35,363 nt of DNA from a bacterium (GCA_018822805.1 JAHJJU010000042.1:1-35363); one strand, 5' to 3'. Counted from the stretch's first letter, positions 18,595-25,779 are shown. Made by a program: numbers and translations. Notes: generated from the letters alone by a model not told the origin.

Positions 18595-19533
18595 TTATAA
18601 TGCTTTAATCGCCTCAATAGTGGCTTCAAGTGAAGCCATATCGGAAACATTAAAATGTGGTTTTTTAGTTGCTTTTTTATTAAGACCTTTAAGTACAGCT
18701 CCGTGACCAAACTCGATATAACAATCAACCTTATCGTCGATGTTTGCCATAGAATGCTTGTACTTTACCGGTTTTACCAATTGCTTTGGTAACAACTCTA
18801 ACGCTTCTGCTTTGCTAGCGTATGGTGCAGCTGTTACGTTTGAGATAACAGGAGCGATGAACGCATCTTTTAACATCTCTTCTAGTTTTTTAGCTAGTGG
18901 TGCTGATGCACTCTCTAGTAATGGGCAGTGAGAGGCTACCGACATGTCTAATAACATCGCTCTTTTTGCTTTTGCCTCTTTTAAAATAGGAGCCAACACT
19001 TCTAAATCTTTTTTAATCCCTGCAATAACAATCTGTCCATCAGCATTGTAATTAACAGCCCAAACTTGTAAACCGGCTGCTCTTTGCTCTTCACAAATTT
19101 GCTCTACTACTTCATCTGAAAGACCTAAAGAGACCATCATTCCTACTTCTTGTTTTGAACAGGCTTCTGCCATCAGTTTACCACGAAGATTGACCAACTC
19201 TACTGCATCTATAGCATCTAATGCACCGGCTGCAACCAAGGCTGAAAATTCACCCAAAGAATGACCCATAGCCAGTGTTGGTTTAATATCGATAGCATCG
19301 GTAAAAAGTTTATGCGCAATCGCTCCCACTAAAAGAATCGCAGGTTGTGTAAACTCTGTTTGACCCAAATCGTCATTCTCTTCAAAAAGAAGTTTTTCAA
19401 AATCAATTCCTGTTCTTTGACCGGCATCAGCCACCATCTGTTGAGCTACTTCTGAATTTTCAAAAAAATCTTTCCCCATACCTATAGCTTGAGAACCTTG
19501 ACCTGCAAATAAAAATGCACATTTAACTGACAT
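18595..19533 (-). CDS. fabD: Malonyl-CoA:ACP transacylase
   Basis: FabD moves malonyl from CoA to acyl carrier protein to feed fatty-acid elongation. Its 312 residues are the usual length. The N-terminal FLFAGQGSQ oxyanion motif, nucleophile S92 in GHSLGEF, R117 in NLRGKLM, and the catalytic histidine H202 in SVASHCPLL are all present, as is the C-terminal EFGHGAVLKGL. It is on the same strand as mtn and ttcA but 145 bases upstream, separated by a palindrome, so co-transcription is uncertain. Confidence 0.97.
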   Translation of the reverse strand: MSVKCAFLFAGQGSQAIGMGKDFFENSEVAQQMVADAGQRTGIDFEKLLFEENDDLGQTEFTQPAILLVGAIAHKLFTDAIDIKPTLAMGHSLGEFSALVAAGALDAIDAVELVNLRGKLMAEACSKQEVGMMVSLGLSDEVVEQICEEQRAAGLQVWAVNYNADGQIVIAGIKKDLEVLAPILKEAKAKRAMLLDMSVASHCPLLESASAPLAKKLEEMLKDAFIAPVISNVTAAPYASKAEALELLPKQLVKPVKYKHSMANIDDKVDCYIEFGHGAVLKGLNKKATKKPHFNVSDMASLEATIEAIKAL

Positions 19534-19578
19534 ATGAAACCCTTAAATTAAAATTTTATTATTCTAGCAAAATGGTCA

Positions 19579-19944
19579 TTATGCCATAATGAATAGAGCG
19601 TATTTTGCATCGGCTGCGTTAAAACCGAAACCAACCAACTCTTGTGAAGCATGATTATCACTTACAGCCAACTTTACTTCGTACATCATCATCTCCATAT
19701 CCATAATTAGCAGATGCTTTACCAACTCCTCTACAGCCAGAGGCTCTTTGTCTTTTTCTACATTTTAAATAAGCTCTTTAGAAATTTTATCAACATAAAA
19801 TGAACCTACGGGTGCTTCACCTGCATAAATGAGGTTCTTTTTATTGTTTTCATCCTCTTTGAGTAGCATTCCAACTATGGTATAGCTTCCATTGTTGTTA
19901 ATACTTTCTCGTATGTCTTCTATTAAATCGATTATTACTTTCAC
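19579..19944 (-). pseudogene. Small hypothetical gene broken by an in-frame stop codon
   Basis: On the minus strand a GTG at 19944 opens a frame of 121 amino-acid codons that runs to a TAA at 19579, interrupted only by a TAA at 19765-19767 (codon 60). The two halves, KVIIDLIEDIRESI...VGMLLKED...GEAPVGSFYVDK and NVEKDKEPLAVEELVKHLLI, read as one continuous protein with no frameshift. The change is consistent with a single substitution. The family is unknown to me; it looks like a small cytoplasmic protein. The ribosome binding site is weak. This fills most of the otherwise gene-free 19534-20031 interval. If translated, only a 59-residue fragment would be made from the GTG. Confidence 0.65.
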
Positions 19945-20004
19945 ATCTTTCTTTTAATTATTCGTAACATTGTACCAAAATTCAATATTTTATTTATAAA
20001 AGGT

Positions 20005-20031
20005 TATAATAAAAGAATATTATTAAAAAAG
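20005..20031 (+). promoter_or_regulatory. Promoter and RBS for the DUF1566 protein
   Basis: TATAAT at 20005-20010 lies about 30 bases before the ATG at 20041, and an AAAAAAGG ribosome binding site ends at 20032. This spacing favours 20041 over the in-frame GTG at 20032, which overlaps the binding site itself. Confidence 0.45.
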
Positions 20032-20040
20032 GTGAAACTC

Positions 20041-20454
20041 ATGAAAAAAACGCTTATAGTACTCATTTCAACCCTCTCAATGCTCAGTGCAGAAGCAACC
20101 ATGGTAAAAGATGATAAACACAAACTACTTTGGGAAGATACCTTACATGTGGAAGATGTCAAAATAACCCACATTAATGCAAGATCCTATTGTGCGAATT
20201 TAGAGCTGGGTGAGTACAAAAACTGGCGTTTACCAACACTGACTGAACTCTTAACCATCGTAGACTATAAGCGTTATAAACCGGCTCTTTTAAAAGAGTT
20301 TAACAACGTCAATAAAGATACTCTCTACTGGACAAGTACCCCATATGCCCGTAGTTCAGATGAGTATTGGGGAGTAAACTTTAAAGATGGAGCCACCTCA
20401 AATGCAACTGAAACTTACGACCGTTACGTGCGTTGTGTTAAAGATGTTAAATAG
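20041..20454 (+). CDS. Exported DUF1566 (Lcl C-terminal-like) domain protein
   Basis: About 137 residues with a signal peptide (about 1-18, ending MLSAEA) and one DUF1566 domain. The motif SYCANLELGEYKNWRLPTLTEL is split by no gap and matches the family YCxxLxxGxxxWRLPTxxEL pattern; LYWTSTPYA and YVRCVKD near the end are also typical. The domain is common in exported or surface proteins of Campylobacterota, and its role is unknown. The pair of cysteines (in SYC and VRC) could form a disulfide. The gene has its own promoter and stands alone between a pseudogene and a DUF4258-like gene. Confidence 0.85.
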   Translation: MKKTLIVLISTLSMLSAEATMVKDDKHKLLWEDTLHVEDVKITHINARSYCANLELGEYKNWRLPTLTELLTIVDYKRYKPALLKEFNNVNKDTLYWTSTPYARSSDEYWGVNFKDGATSNATETYDRYVRCVKDVK

Positions 20455-20513
20455 TAAATGAATGATTAACCAATCATAAACCAAAACAACCTTATGCATA
20501 TACTTTTTTAAGC

Positions 20514-20519
20514 TATAAT
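20514..20519 (+). promoter_or_regulatory. -10 element for the DUF4258-like gene
   Basis: A perfect TATAAT lies 26 bases before the ATG at 20546, in a short AT-rich spacer after the DUF1566 gene. Confidence 0.4.
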
Positions 20520-20545
20520 CTCTTCTAAAAAGTGAGCATTTGGTC

Positions 20546-20896
20546 ATGATATTAACGCATCATATTAAAAGTAAAATGTCCCAACGAGGTATTAATAAAG
20601 ATATGATTGCACTTACGTCTCTTTATGGAAAAAGAAGGCGAGACCATGTCATTTTAAATCGTCAGCGAATCAAACTTTTGTTAAAAAAAGTTGACTACTT
20701 TAGGTCTCTTCAACGAACTGAAAAAAATACCAACAGACTACTTACTAAAAGATTGGACACATTACGAAAATACACACTAAAAATTCATGACAAAGGTGGA
20801 ATCACCCTTGTCATGGTTGATGGAGTATGTATTACTTCCTATAACAGTGACAGTAGAAAGTACCATAAAAAAGGTAAAAAAATTAAAAGAAAATAA
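20546..20896 (+). CDS. Small basic protein, DUF4258-like
   Basis: About 116 residues, very rich in Lys and Arg. The N-terminus ILTHHIKSKMSQRGINKDMIALTSLYG, in pattern, matches the DUF4258 start (H-x3-R/K-M-x-x-R-G-I-x3-I), and the later VMVDGVCITSY resembles the closing strand of that small RelE/BrnT-like fold. DUF4258 members are sometimes toxin-like, but no antitoxin gene is adjacent, so toxin function is speculative. The frame is open from a TTG at 20540; ATG at 20546 follows GTGAG at better spacing. It converges on the YkuD_2 gene with a 3-base gap. Confidence 0.65.
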   Translation: MILTHHIKSKMSQRGINKDMIALTSLYGKRRRDHVILNRQRIKLLLKKVDYFRSLQRTEKNTNRLLTKRLDTLRKYTLKIHDKGGITLVMVDGVCITSYNSDSRKYHKKGKKIKRK

Positions 20897-20899
20897 CTT

Positions 20900-21535
20900 C
20901 TATCTGCCTGTATAGCTGTACAGTAGTGCTGTTTTTAAACGTTTAAATACAGCCGGTCTATCTTGTGGACAAATTGCGAAACATCCATGACTACGCCCTC
21001 CGGAATTGACATATTTTGCAGGATGGACAATAACATCTCGTCCTCCCATTCGTGAAGGATACCCTACTTTTTTATTGCTCTGCTGTAATCCTTTGACTGA
21101 CAAATAACTGTATCGTTTCTTTTTTGTTTTCCCTACTTTTGCACCCACTTTAAAAAAACCATACGGTGTCATTTTCGAGTCACGTTTATTACTCGACTTA
21201 CAAACTTTTCCACCCACACAACCGGAACGTTTTCCATGTGCAATTTTATGACGATAAACTTGACCGTTTTTAAGATTGATAATATAGAGGCGTTTATGCC
21301 TAGCAGTTTTTGTGTAATCAGCGATAGCAAGATAATTCGAAGAAAGACCTTTTGATTTCTGATTTTTTTTATAGAATGCAAATGCTTTTTTAAGAGCTTT
21401 TTTACTAACATTTGTCTTTTTTGCAACTTTTTTATAAATTTTCTGAAGATGACTAGAGTTGTGTTGCCTTACACTCTTTGCCATTAATTCTCCGGAAAAG
21501 AAAATTAGAACCCATAATAACAGTACTTTTTTCAA
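20900..21535 (-). CDS. Exported murein L,D-transpeptidase catalytic domain family protein (YkuD_2)
   Basis: A 211-residue periplasmic protein with a signal peptide (about 1-19, ending ELMA). It is lysine-rich. The C-terminal half is the YkuD_2 catalytic domain: SKMTPYGFFKVG, then GRDVIVHPAKYV with H171, and GGRSHGCFAICP with S182, H183, G184 and nucleophile C185. Proteins of this family make or remodel 3-3 crosslinks in peptidoglycan; enzymatic activity in this subfamily is less well proven than in classic YkuD. It is divergent from the small membrane protein at 21711, with a long perfect palindrome between them. Confidence 0.88.
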   Translation of the reverse strand: MKKVLLLWVLIFFSGELMAKSVRQHNSSHLQKIYKKVAKKTNVSKKALKKAFAFYKKNQKSKGLSSNYLAIADYTKTARHKRLYIINLKNGQVYRHKIAHGKRSGCVGGKVCKSSNKRDSKMTPYGFFKVGAKVGKTKKKRYSYLSVKGLQQSNKKVGYPSRMGGRDVIVHPAKYVNSGGRSHGCFAICPQDRPAVFKRLKTALLYSYTGR

Positions 21536-21594
21536 AAATTCTTCCTTTTTAAGATAAAAATTGATATATCATAGTGAATTCTTATTTAATACAC

Positions 21595-21627
21595 CATTAA
21601 AAGTGATTTTTAATATCACTTTTAATG
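21595..21627. promoter_or_regulatory. Perfect 13-base inverted repeat in a divergent intergenic region
   Basis: CATTAAAAGTGAT (21595-21607) and ATCACTTTTAATG (21615-21627) are perfect complements around a 7-base loop. The element lies between two genes transcribed away from each other, so it is not downstream of either and is an unlikely terminator. It could be an operator or a 5-prime hairpin. A TATAAT at 21680-21685 serves the rightward gene. Confidence 0.5.
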
Positions 21628-21710
21628 CTTACTTTCATATTTAAATTTCCAAGAACTTATTAGTTTTTTTATGTTAAAATATAATTATTAAAATTAAAAA
21701 TGGATTATTT

Positions 21711-22019
21711 ATGAACTTTAGAACTTTCTTTTTTATACTTTTTGTCATCTCTATTGCACTTTGTATTGGTTCAACTTTTACACCTGATGCTCTTCAAGAC
21801 ATTATTTATAAAGTAATAGATACAAACTATACCATCAACACAACTTTTCTTGGTTTACTATCGCTTATAACAGCTATTTTATCCTACATTGGTTTGGTTA
21901 TCTCAACCTATTTTGGAAGAAAACGAGAAATAGCACAACGAGAAAAAGAAGAGAGAGATCGACTCAATATAGAAGCCATACACGCAGAAATTCAAGCTTT
22001 ACATAAAGAAGCACAATAA
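21711..22019 (+). CDS. Small two-helix membrane protein with coiled-coil tail (first of a tandem pair)
   Basis: A 102-residue protein of unknown family. Two hydrophobic helices (about 5-22 and 45-67) flank a short periplasmic loop, and a charged helical tail (about 70-102; EKEERDRLNIEAIHAEIQALHKE) probably forms a cytoplasmic coiled coil. It has the same layout as the next gene, suggesting a duplicated pair. No enzymatic motif is present; a scaffold or accessory role is inference. Confidence 0.75.
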   Translation: MNFRTFFFILFVISIALCIGSTFTPDALQDIIYKVIDTNYTINTTFLGLLSLITAILSYIGLVISTYFGRKREIAQREKEERDRLNIEAIHAEIQALHKEAQ

Positions 22020-22060
22020 CAATTAGCTATAATAGTACCAAATTTTTAAAAGGTACTCTT

Positions 22061-22426
22061 ATGTTCTCAAAGTTTTTTGCTTTTCTTTTTATTGCTTCAT
22101 TGGCATTATTTCTATTTTTTTGGCTCAATACAGCTGATGTAAACACACAATCAACTGTTAAACACGCTCCTTATAGCCAAAGTTATCAGAAACCTATGCC
22201 ATCGGTTACAGTTGAACCTGATCTCTTTACAAATATTTTTAACGATTCACAATTTCTGATGATTGCTTCTCTCATTACCTCTGTTTTCTCTTTTTTAGGT
22301 TTCCTTATCTCTCTAAAATCAAGTTATAAAGAGAATCAATTAATTGACCTACAAAAAGAACGAGAAGGACTAGAAATGGAGAAACTCAAAGCAGAGATTG
22401 ATCTGCTTAAAAATAGAAAAATCTAA
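22061..22426 (+). CDS. Small two-helix membrane protein with coiled-coil tail (second of a tandem pair)
   Basis: A 121-residue protein with helices at about 5-22 and 66-88, a longer proline-rich periplasmic loop (about 24-60), and a charged cytoplasmic tail (about 92-121). Topology and the ending ExEKLKAEIDLLK parallel the tail of the upstream gene. It has its own TATAAT at 22028-22033, and a short hairpin (AGTACC 22034-22039 with GGTACT 22052-22057) includes the ribosome binding site. Its 3-prime end overlaps that of the convergent esterase gene by 4 bases. Confidence 0.75.
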   Translation: MFSKFFAFLFIASLALFLFFWLNTADVNTQSTVKHAPYSQSYQKPMPSVTVEPDLFTNIFNDSQFLMIASLITSVFSFLGFLISLKSSYKENQLIDLQKEREGLEMEKLKAEIDLLKNRKI

Positions 22427-22998
22427 CATTGACAATTTTTATCAGCCAATAAAAATGTTTCTATCGTTTCAAAATGTCTCTCTATTTCCTCAAAAGGGTG
22501 TGTTCCACCCTCTTCTATAATGGTTATTGCCTGAGGTATTTTAGCCGTAGCTTCTCTATAATCTAAAACATCATCACCCGTTTGTAACAATAATAGATAA
22601 TCATCAGAAGTGACCTCATCCACAGCATATTTTTGTAACATCTCTAAATGAGACGCATTCCACCCAAAACTACTGCCATCATAAAAGTTGGGTGCATACC
22701 CCGTTAAATCAACAGCCCGTTTCAAAGTTTTAGCTGATTGCACAGCAGGATTAATAAGTACAGCTTTTAACTTATACTTTTCAGCCAAATAAATTGAATA
22801 ATACCCACCAAGAGAAGAGCCAATCAACGTCACATCATTATAAGAGTTGATTAACTCCTCTAATGTACTAATAGCCAACTCCGGTACATAAGAGAGCGAT
22901 GGTGCTATAAATGGGATACCTTTACTCTTAAAATACTCTCTCATCTGATTGGCTTTCCCACCCAACCCTGAACTTCCAAATCCGTGTATATAAATTAT
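22423..22998 (-). CDS. YqiA/YcfP-type alpha/beta-hydrolase (esterase) with non-canonical start
   Basis: A small alpha/beta-hydrolase of about 190 residues. The nucleophile motif GSSLGG, the aspartate region LLLLQTGDDVLDY and the histidine GGTHPFEE form the catalytic set. The family N-terminus IIYIHGFGSSG, carrying the oxyanion loop, is encoded in frame upstream of the first recognised start codon (TTG at 22965). Between the in-frame TAA at 23005-23007 and that TTG there is no ATG, GTG or TTG; only ATA (22999-23001, 22996-22998) and ATT (22993-22995) stand where the family Met is expected. An AAAGGA ribosome binding site lies just ahead. A rare ATA/ATT start, or a mutated start, are the alternatives. 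The boundary given assumes ATA at 22998. Confidence 0.7.
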   Translation of the reverse strand: MIYIHGFGSSGLGGKANQMREYFKSKGIPFIAPSLSYVPELAISTLEELINSYNDVTLIGSSLGGYYSIYLAEKYKLKAVLINPAVQSAKTLKRAVDLTGYAPNFYDGSSFGWNASHLEMLQKYAVDEVTSDDYLLLLQTGDDVLDYREATAKIPQAITIIEEGGTHPFEEIERHFETIETFLLADKNCQC

Positions 22999-23519
22999 TA
23001 TTTTTTATCCTTTATAAATCCCATTATTTTTTCATCTGTTTTTTGGGTTTCAGATACTATTTCATCTAATTGTTTAAAGACCTCTTTAAACTTTTTATCG
23101 TGTTTTCGTTCTAATTCCATGATTTGTCTTGCCAATGCATTGTAGTGCATTGAAAACTCTCTCATTTTAGTAAACGTTCGCATAATCTCAATGCTTACCT
23201 CAATGGCTACTGAACTTTTGAGTACAGCCGACAACATATACACCCCTTGTTCTGTAAAAACATAAGGTAAATATTTTCGATGTTGACCACGACCACTCTT
23301 TAAGGTCACAATTTGTGACCTTAAAGACTCATACTCTTTTTCGGTTAGTTGAAATCTAAAGTCATCAGGGAATCTTTCAATATTTCGTTTAACTGCTTGG
23401 TTAAAAACTTTTGTATCAACTTCATAAAGTTTTGCTAAATCTTCATCTAACATTACTTCTTTATTCCGAATGGTATAAATTCGATTTTTGATTTCACTTT
23501 ATATACTCAACTCATTCAT
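22998..23519 (-). pseudogene. ORF6N-domain protein gene with a nonsense codon near its start
   Basis: The frame from an ATG at 23519, with a GGAG ribosome binding site 7 bases before it, reads MNELSI, then TAA (23499-23501), then SEIKNRIYTIRNKEVMLDED and onward. RIYTIRNKEVMLDEDLAKLY is the start of the ORF6N domain (a phage- and island-associated DNA-binding-like domain), so the true start lies upstream of the stop. One C-to-T change (CAA to TAA) would explain it. A 151-residue product could still start at the internal ATG 23453 but would lose the first domain residues and has no clear ribosome binding site. The C-terminal part is a charged coiled coil. Function unknown; it overlaps the upstream edge of the esterase gene. 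Confidence 0.75.
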
Positions 23520-23660
23520 AAAATTTCTCCTTAATTATATAAGAACAATTATAAACAGTTAAATTTGATTTTTAAGGAAATATGTCAAATTGTCATTTTT
23601 TTACTATCTATAGGTTAAGAAAAAGTTAAAATACCTTCTGTTGCTTCTTATCGATTTCCA

Positions 23661-23846
23661 TTAACCCTGATTTTTATAAAGCATAAACTCTCTATACGCT
23701 TTTATAAATAAAAATATAGATAACAACATCACCACAGGAGTTGGTCCTGAATATATATACTGTGCAATCCATAGATTATAAGCACTCCAACAAAGGAGTA
23801 TCCCTCCTAAAATTACCAAAGCAATGGCAAGTAATAGATGTTTCAT
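23661..23846 (-). CDS. Small two-helix membrane protein
   Basis: A 61-residue hydrophobic protein with two membrane helices (about 5-24 and 33-52) and a short basic tail. An AAGGA ribosome binding site precedes the ATG by about 9 bases. No family recognised. It probably shares a transcript with the small exported protein just upstream on the same strand. Confidence 0.55.
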   Translation of the reverse strand: MKHLLLAIALVILGGILLCWSAYNLWIAQYIYSGPTPVVMLLSIFLFIKAYREFMLYKNQG

Positions 23847-23888
23847 TTTTAAAAATCCTTCATTTCACTAATATTAATCATGCTACAG

Positions 23889-24104
23889 TCACCACCCATC
23901 AATTTTATCAGCCGAACTCTTCGTTACATAACACTTTTTGGTATAACCCTCTGATGAGTAGACCAAATCCACGCATCGGTACTCTACTTTTTTCTCTTCT
24001 AATTTTAAAGGCAAATCCTCTTTACCATAAACTTCCAAATACTCTTTAGGCGTAGAACCATTAAATGCAATCCATATCATTAATGTTAAAACTATTCTTT
24101 TCAT
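23889..24104 (-). CDS. Small exported protein of unknown function
   Basis: About 71 residues from an ATG at 24104, preceded by a GGGG-containing ribosome binding site. The N-terminus KRIVLTLMIWIAFNG is a plausible signal sequence, and the mature part is charged with two cysteines (YRCVDLVY and KKCYVT) that could form a disulfide. The frame is open up to 24152, but that extension crosses a decayed palindrome, so I prefer the internal start. No family recognised. Confidence 0.5.
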   Translation of the reverse strand: MKRIVLTLMIWIAFNGSTPKEYLEVYGKEDLPLKLEEKKVEYRCVDLVYSSEGYTKKCYVTKSSADKIDGW

Positions 24105-24122
24105 TTTTCCCCTATTATCTTC

Positions 24123-24145
24123 ATTAACGGTGGGTATTGCGAACC
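24123..24145 (+). repeat. Decayed REP-like half element
   Basis: ATTAACGGTGGGT at 24123-24135 is identical to the arm beside fabD (18577-18589 on the minus strand) and close to the arm at 24325-24336. The second arm has degenerated to GAACC at 24141-24145, leaving little stem. Confidence 0.35.
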
Positions 24146-24329
24146 TCATCAAAAGAAAACTCTTTCAAAATTTTACCATTTTTAAATATAGGTTGTAATA
24201 AATCCTCACCGTCTCAAAACTACTACTCAAAGCCAATCGCCCCTTTCTAGAACGCTTTCCACTATCGGTTTGGAACACGTAGATTAAGCCTTTCGGCAGA
24301 TATTTTTTCATTTGCCAATTTTTATTAAT

Positions 24330-24350
24330 GGTGGGTATGACCCACCCTAC
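24330..24350 (-). repeat. REP-like palindrome with GTAG, minus orientation
   Basis: GGTGGGT (24330-24336) and ACCCACC (24340-24346) form a perfect 7-base stem with a 3-base loop, followed by CTAC (24347-24350), which is GTAG at the 5-prime end on the minus strand. It faces the copy at 24376-24395, with about 25 bases between, giving an inverted REPIN-like pair. The interval 24146-24329 holds only an unconvincing short frame. Confidence 0.55.
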
Positions 24351-24375
24351 GGAAATTTCCAAATTTTATAATTGT

Positions 24376-24395
24376 GTAGGGTCGGTTCACCGACC
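24376..24395 (+). repeat. REP-like palindrome with GTAG, plus orientation
   Basis: GTAG (24376-24379) precedes a GGTCGG/CCGACC stem (24380-24385 and 24390-24395) with a 4-base loop. It is the partner of the inverted copy at 24330 and ends 8 bases from the nadM stop codon, so it could also act at the 3-prime end of that transcript. Confidence 0.55.
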
Positions 24396-24403
24396 ATATA
24401 TTT

Positions 24404-25414
24404 CTACCCAACCATCGCCCCAATAATATGAAAATGATCTTCAAACATCATCTCAGGCTTGACATCGGCAAAAGGAACCCAAAAGGCTTTGGCTGCGTCA
24501 TCTCCACCTTTGACTTTTGGTAGTTTATCCCCGTGCAGTTCTATCAGATAGGCATGGGTCACCGTACGACCACGTGCAGATCTATACGGGTCATCAAAAA
24601 CCTGCTGTTTGGTAATGCTTCCAGCCAAAACAGGAGCAGGTACTTTGATGCGTGTCTCTTCTCGTAGTTCACGGATTACTGCTGTTTTTAATGTTTCATT
24701 GGCATCCAAAAACCCACCTGGTAGTGCCATAAGTCCTTTTCCAGGTTGGGCTTTTCGTTCTATTAGAAGTATGTGTCCTGATTGAATAACAACGGCATCA
24801 ACCGTGATGAACATGGGGGTATACGGGGCATTGTCCCAAGCCGATTTGTATTTTTTGACAAAGTGGTGCTCATTGGCTACTTGTTCATAGTCCGTTGTCT
24901 GTTTGAACTTTTCTAAAGCAATGGCAACATTGGTATTGAGACCATCATGCAATTCCCCTTCTGCAAAATAATCTTCGCGAATATCAGTTGAAGAGATCTT
25001 TTCATAATTCTCTACTTCCACCCGTTCCCATTGTGGAAACTGTGTTAAGTAGTCTGAAGTGCCATCTTTTTGATGACCGATCAAACCAATACGAGGTGTC
25101 GAAGCAATCTTAGAGTGTACAACCCCACTCACAATCTGCTGAACGGACTTAATCCATAACGCATCGTTATAGGTGTAGTCAAGTAAGGGAAAGGTTAAAA
25201 TCTTTCGGTTCTCTTGTGTTGAAAACGCTGAACGCATCAGTGCTTCTCGTTCATTGAAATCCCATGGATTACGAACTGTTCGTGGCTGATAGGCTGAACC
25301 GACTAAAACAATAACTTTGTCTGATAATTTTAAAGCCTGTCGTATGACCTGCTCATGTCCTGTGTGAAATGGCTGAAATCTGCCAATAAAAATAAGATAA
25401 TCGTATCTCATCAC
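24404..25414 (-). CDS. nadM: Bifunctional nicotinamide-nucleotide adenylyltransferase / Nudix hydrolase
   Basis: A 336-residue fusion enzyme of NAD metabolism. The N-terminal NadM-type nucleotidyltransferase (about 1-175) has GRFQPFHTGH (HxGH at 17-20) and ISSTDIR (140-146) and joins NMN to ATP to make NAD. The C-terminal Nudix domain (about 200-330) carries GGFLDANE-x7-REL-REETRI (about 233-256), with Arg replacing the usual Gly of the Nudix box. The Nudix part of related fusions, such as Synechocystis slr0787, hydrolyses ADP-ribose. The gene stands alone on its strand between REP-like elements. Confidence 0.95.
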   Translation of the reverse strand: MMRYDYLIFIGRFQPFHTGHEQVIRQALKLSDKVIVLVGSAYQPRTVRNPWDFNEREALMRSAFSTQENRKILTFPLLDYTYNDALWIKSVQQIVSGVVHSKIASTPRIGLIGHQKDGTSDYLTQFPQWERVEVENYEKISSTDIREDYFAEGELHDGLNTNVAIALEKFKQTTDYEQVANEHHFVKKYKSAWDNAPYTPMFITVDAVVIQSGHILLIERKAQPGKGLMALPGGFLDANETLKTAVIRELREETRIKVPAPVLAGSITKQQVFDDPYRSARGRTVTHAYLIELHGDKLPKVKGGDDAAKAFWVPFADVKPEMMFEDHFHIIGAMVG

Positions 25415-25437
25415 TAAACTCCTTAGTGTGAATGTTT

Positions 25438-25465
25438 GAGTAGGTATGGGTCTATCCCTCTACTC
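25438..25465. repeat. Palindrome with GTAG/CTAC ends upstream of nadM
   Basis: GAGTAG (25438-25443) and CTACTC (25460-25465) pair perfectly, with an inner GGG/CCC stem separated by small internal loops. The GTAG end and stem recall the REP-like set, but it differs in sequence. It lies 24 bases upstream of the nadM start, so it may also be a leader hairpin. Confidence 0.4.
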
Positions 25466-25518
25466 TTTAGCATTAAGAGATCCTCTTAAGCTGTTTGTAG
25501 TTTAACCTAACCTTTCTT

Positions 25519-25555
25519 AATCCTGAATAATATTAAAAAGCTATTATTCAGGATT
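25519..25555 (-). terminator. Perfect 13-base stem downstream of a tiny lipoprotein gene
   Basis: AATCCTGAATAAT (25519-25531) and ATTATTCAGGATT (25543-25555) are perfect complements around an 11-base loop. The element begins 8 bases past the stop codon of the lipoprotein gene on the minus strand, which fits a transcription end. No U-tract follows. Confidence 0.5.
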
Positions 25556-25562
25556 TAACTGC

Positions 25563-25721
25563 TTAATGAGGTACCACTTCAATGGTTGACTTACGAACAT
25601 GCTCCGGTACAAAATCTGTACGTTCAGAATCATTGCTAACCATTGGTTTAGGCTCACCCTCTTTACTACCACATCCATTTACAAAAATAAGTACTAAAAT
25701 AATCCACACATATTTGCCCAC
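25563..25721 (-). CDS. Tiny lipoprotein (52 residues, GTG start)
   Basis: A 52-residue frame from a GTG at 25721. A GGGAG ribosome binding site lies 6 bases ahead. The N-terminus MGKYVWIILVLIFVNGC is a hydrophobic signal ending in a plausible lipobox at C17, followed by a short polar tail with KEGEPKPMV and a final EVVPH. A TATAAT on the minus strand at 25760-25765 gives it its own promoter, and a strong hairpin follows the stop. No family recognised. The combination of promoter, RBS, lipobox and terminator supports a real gene. Confidence 0.6.
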   Translation of the reverse strand: MGKYVWIILVLIFVNGCGSKEGEPKPMVSNDSERTDFVPEHVRKSTIEVVPH

Positions 25722-25779
25722 TGTTTCTCCCTTCAACTCTATTTTTTATTTTAAACAATATTATAATATAAATCCTCTA

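Noticed and set aside
20546-20896. Toxin of a toxin-antitoxin pair
   Set aside because: The DUF4258-like fold can be toxin-related, but no small antitoxin gene lies on either side.
24165-24362. A 65-codon frame on the minus strand between the small exported protein and nadM
   Set aside because: Its start lies inside a REP-like element, no RBS is visible and the composition is not convincing; I treat it as chance, although part could be a gene fragment.
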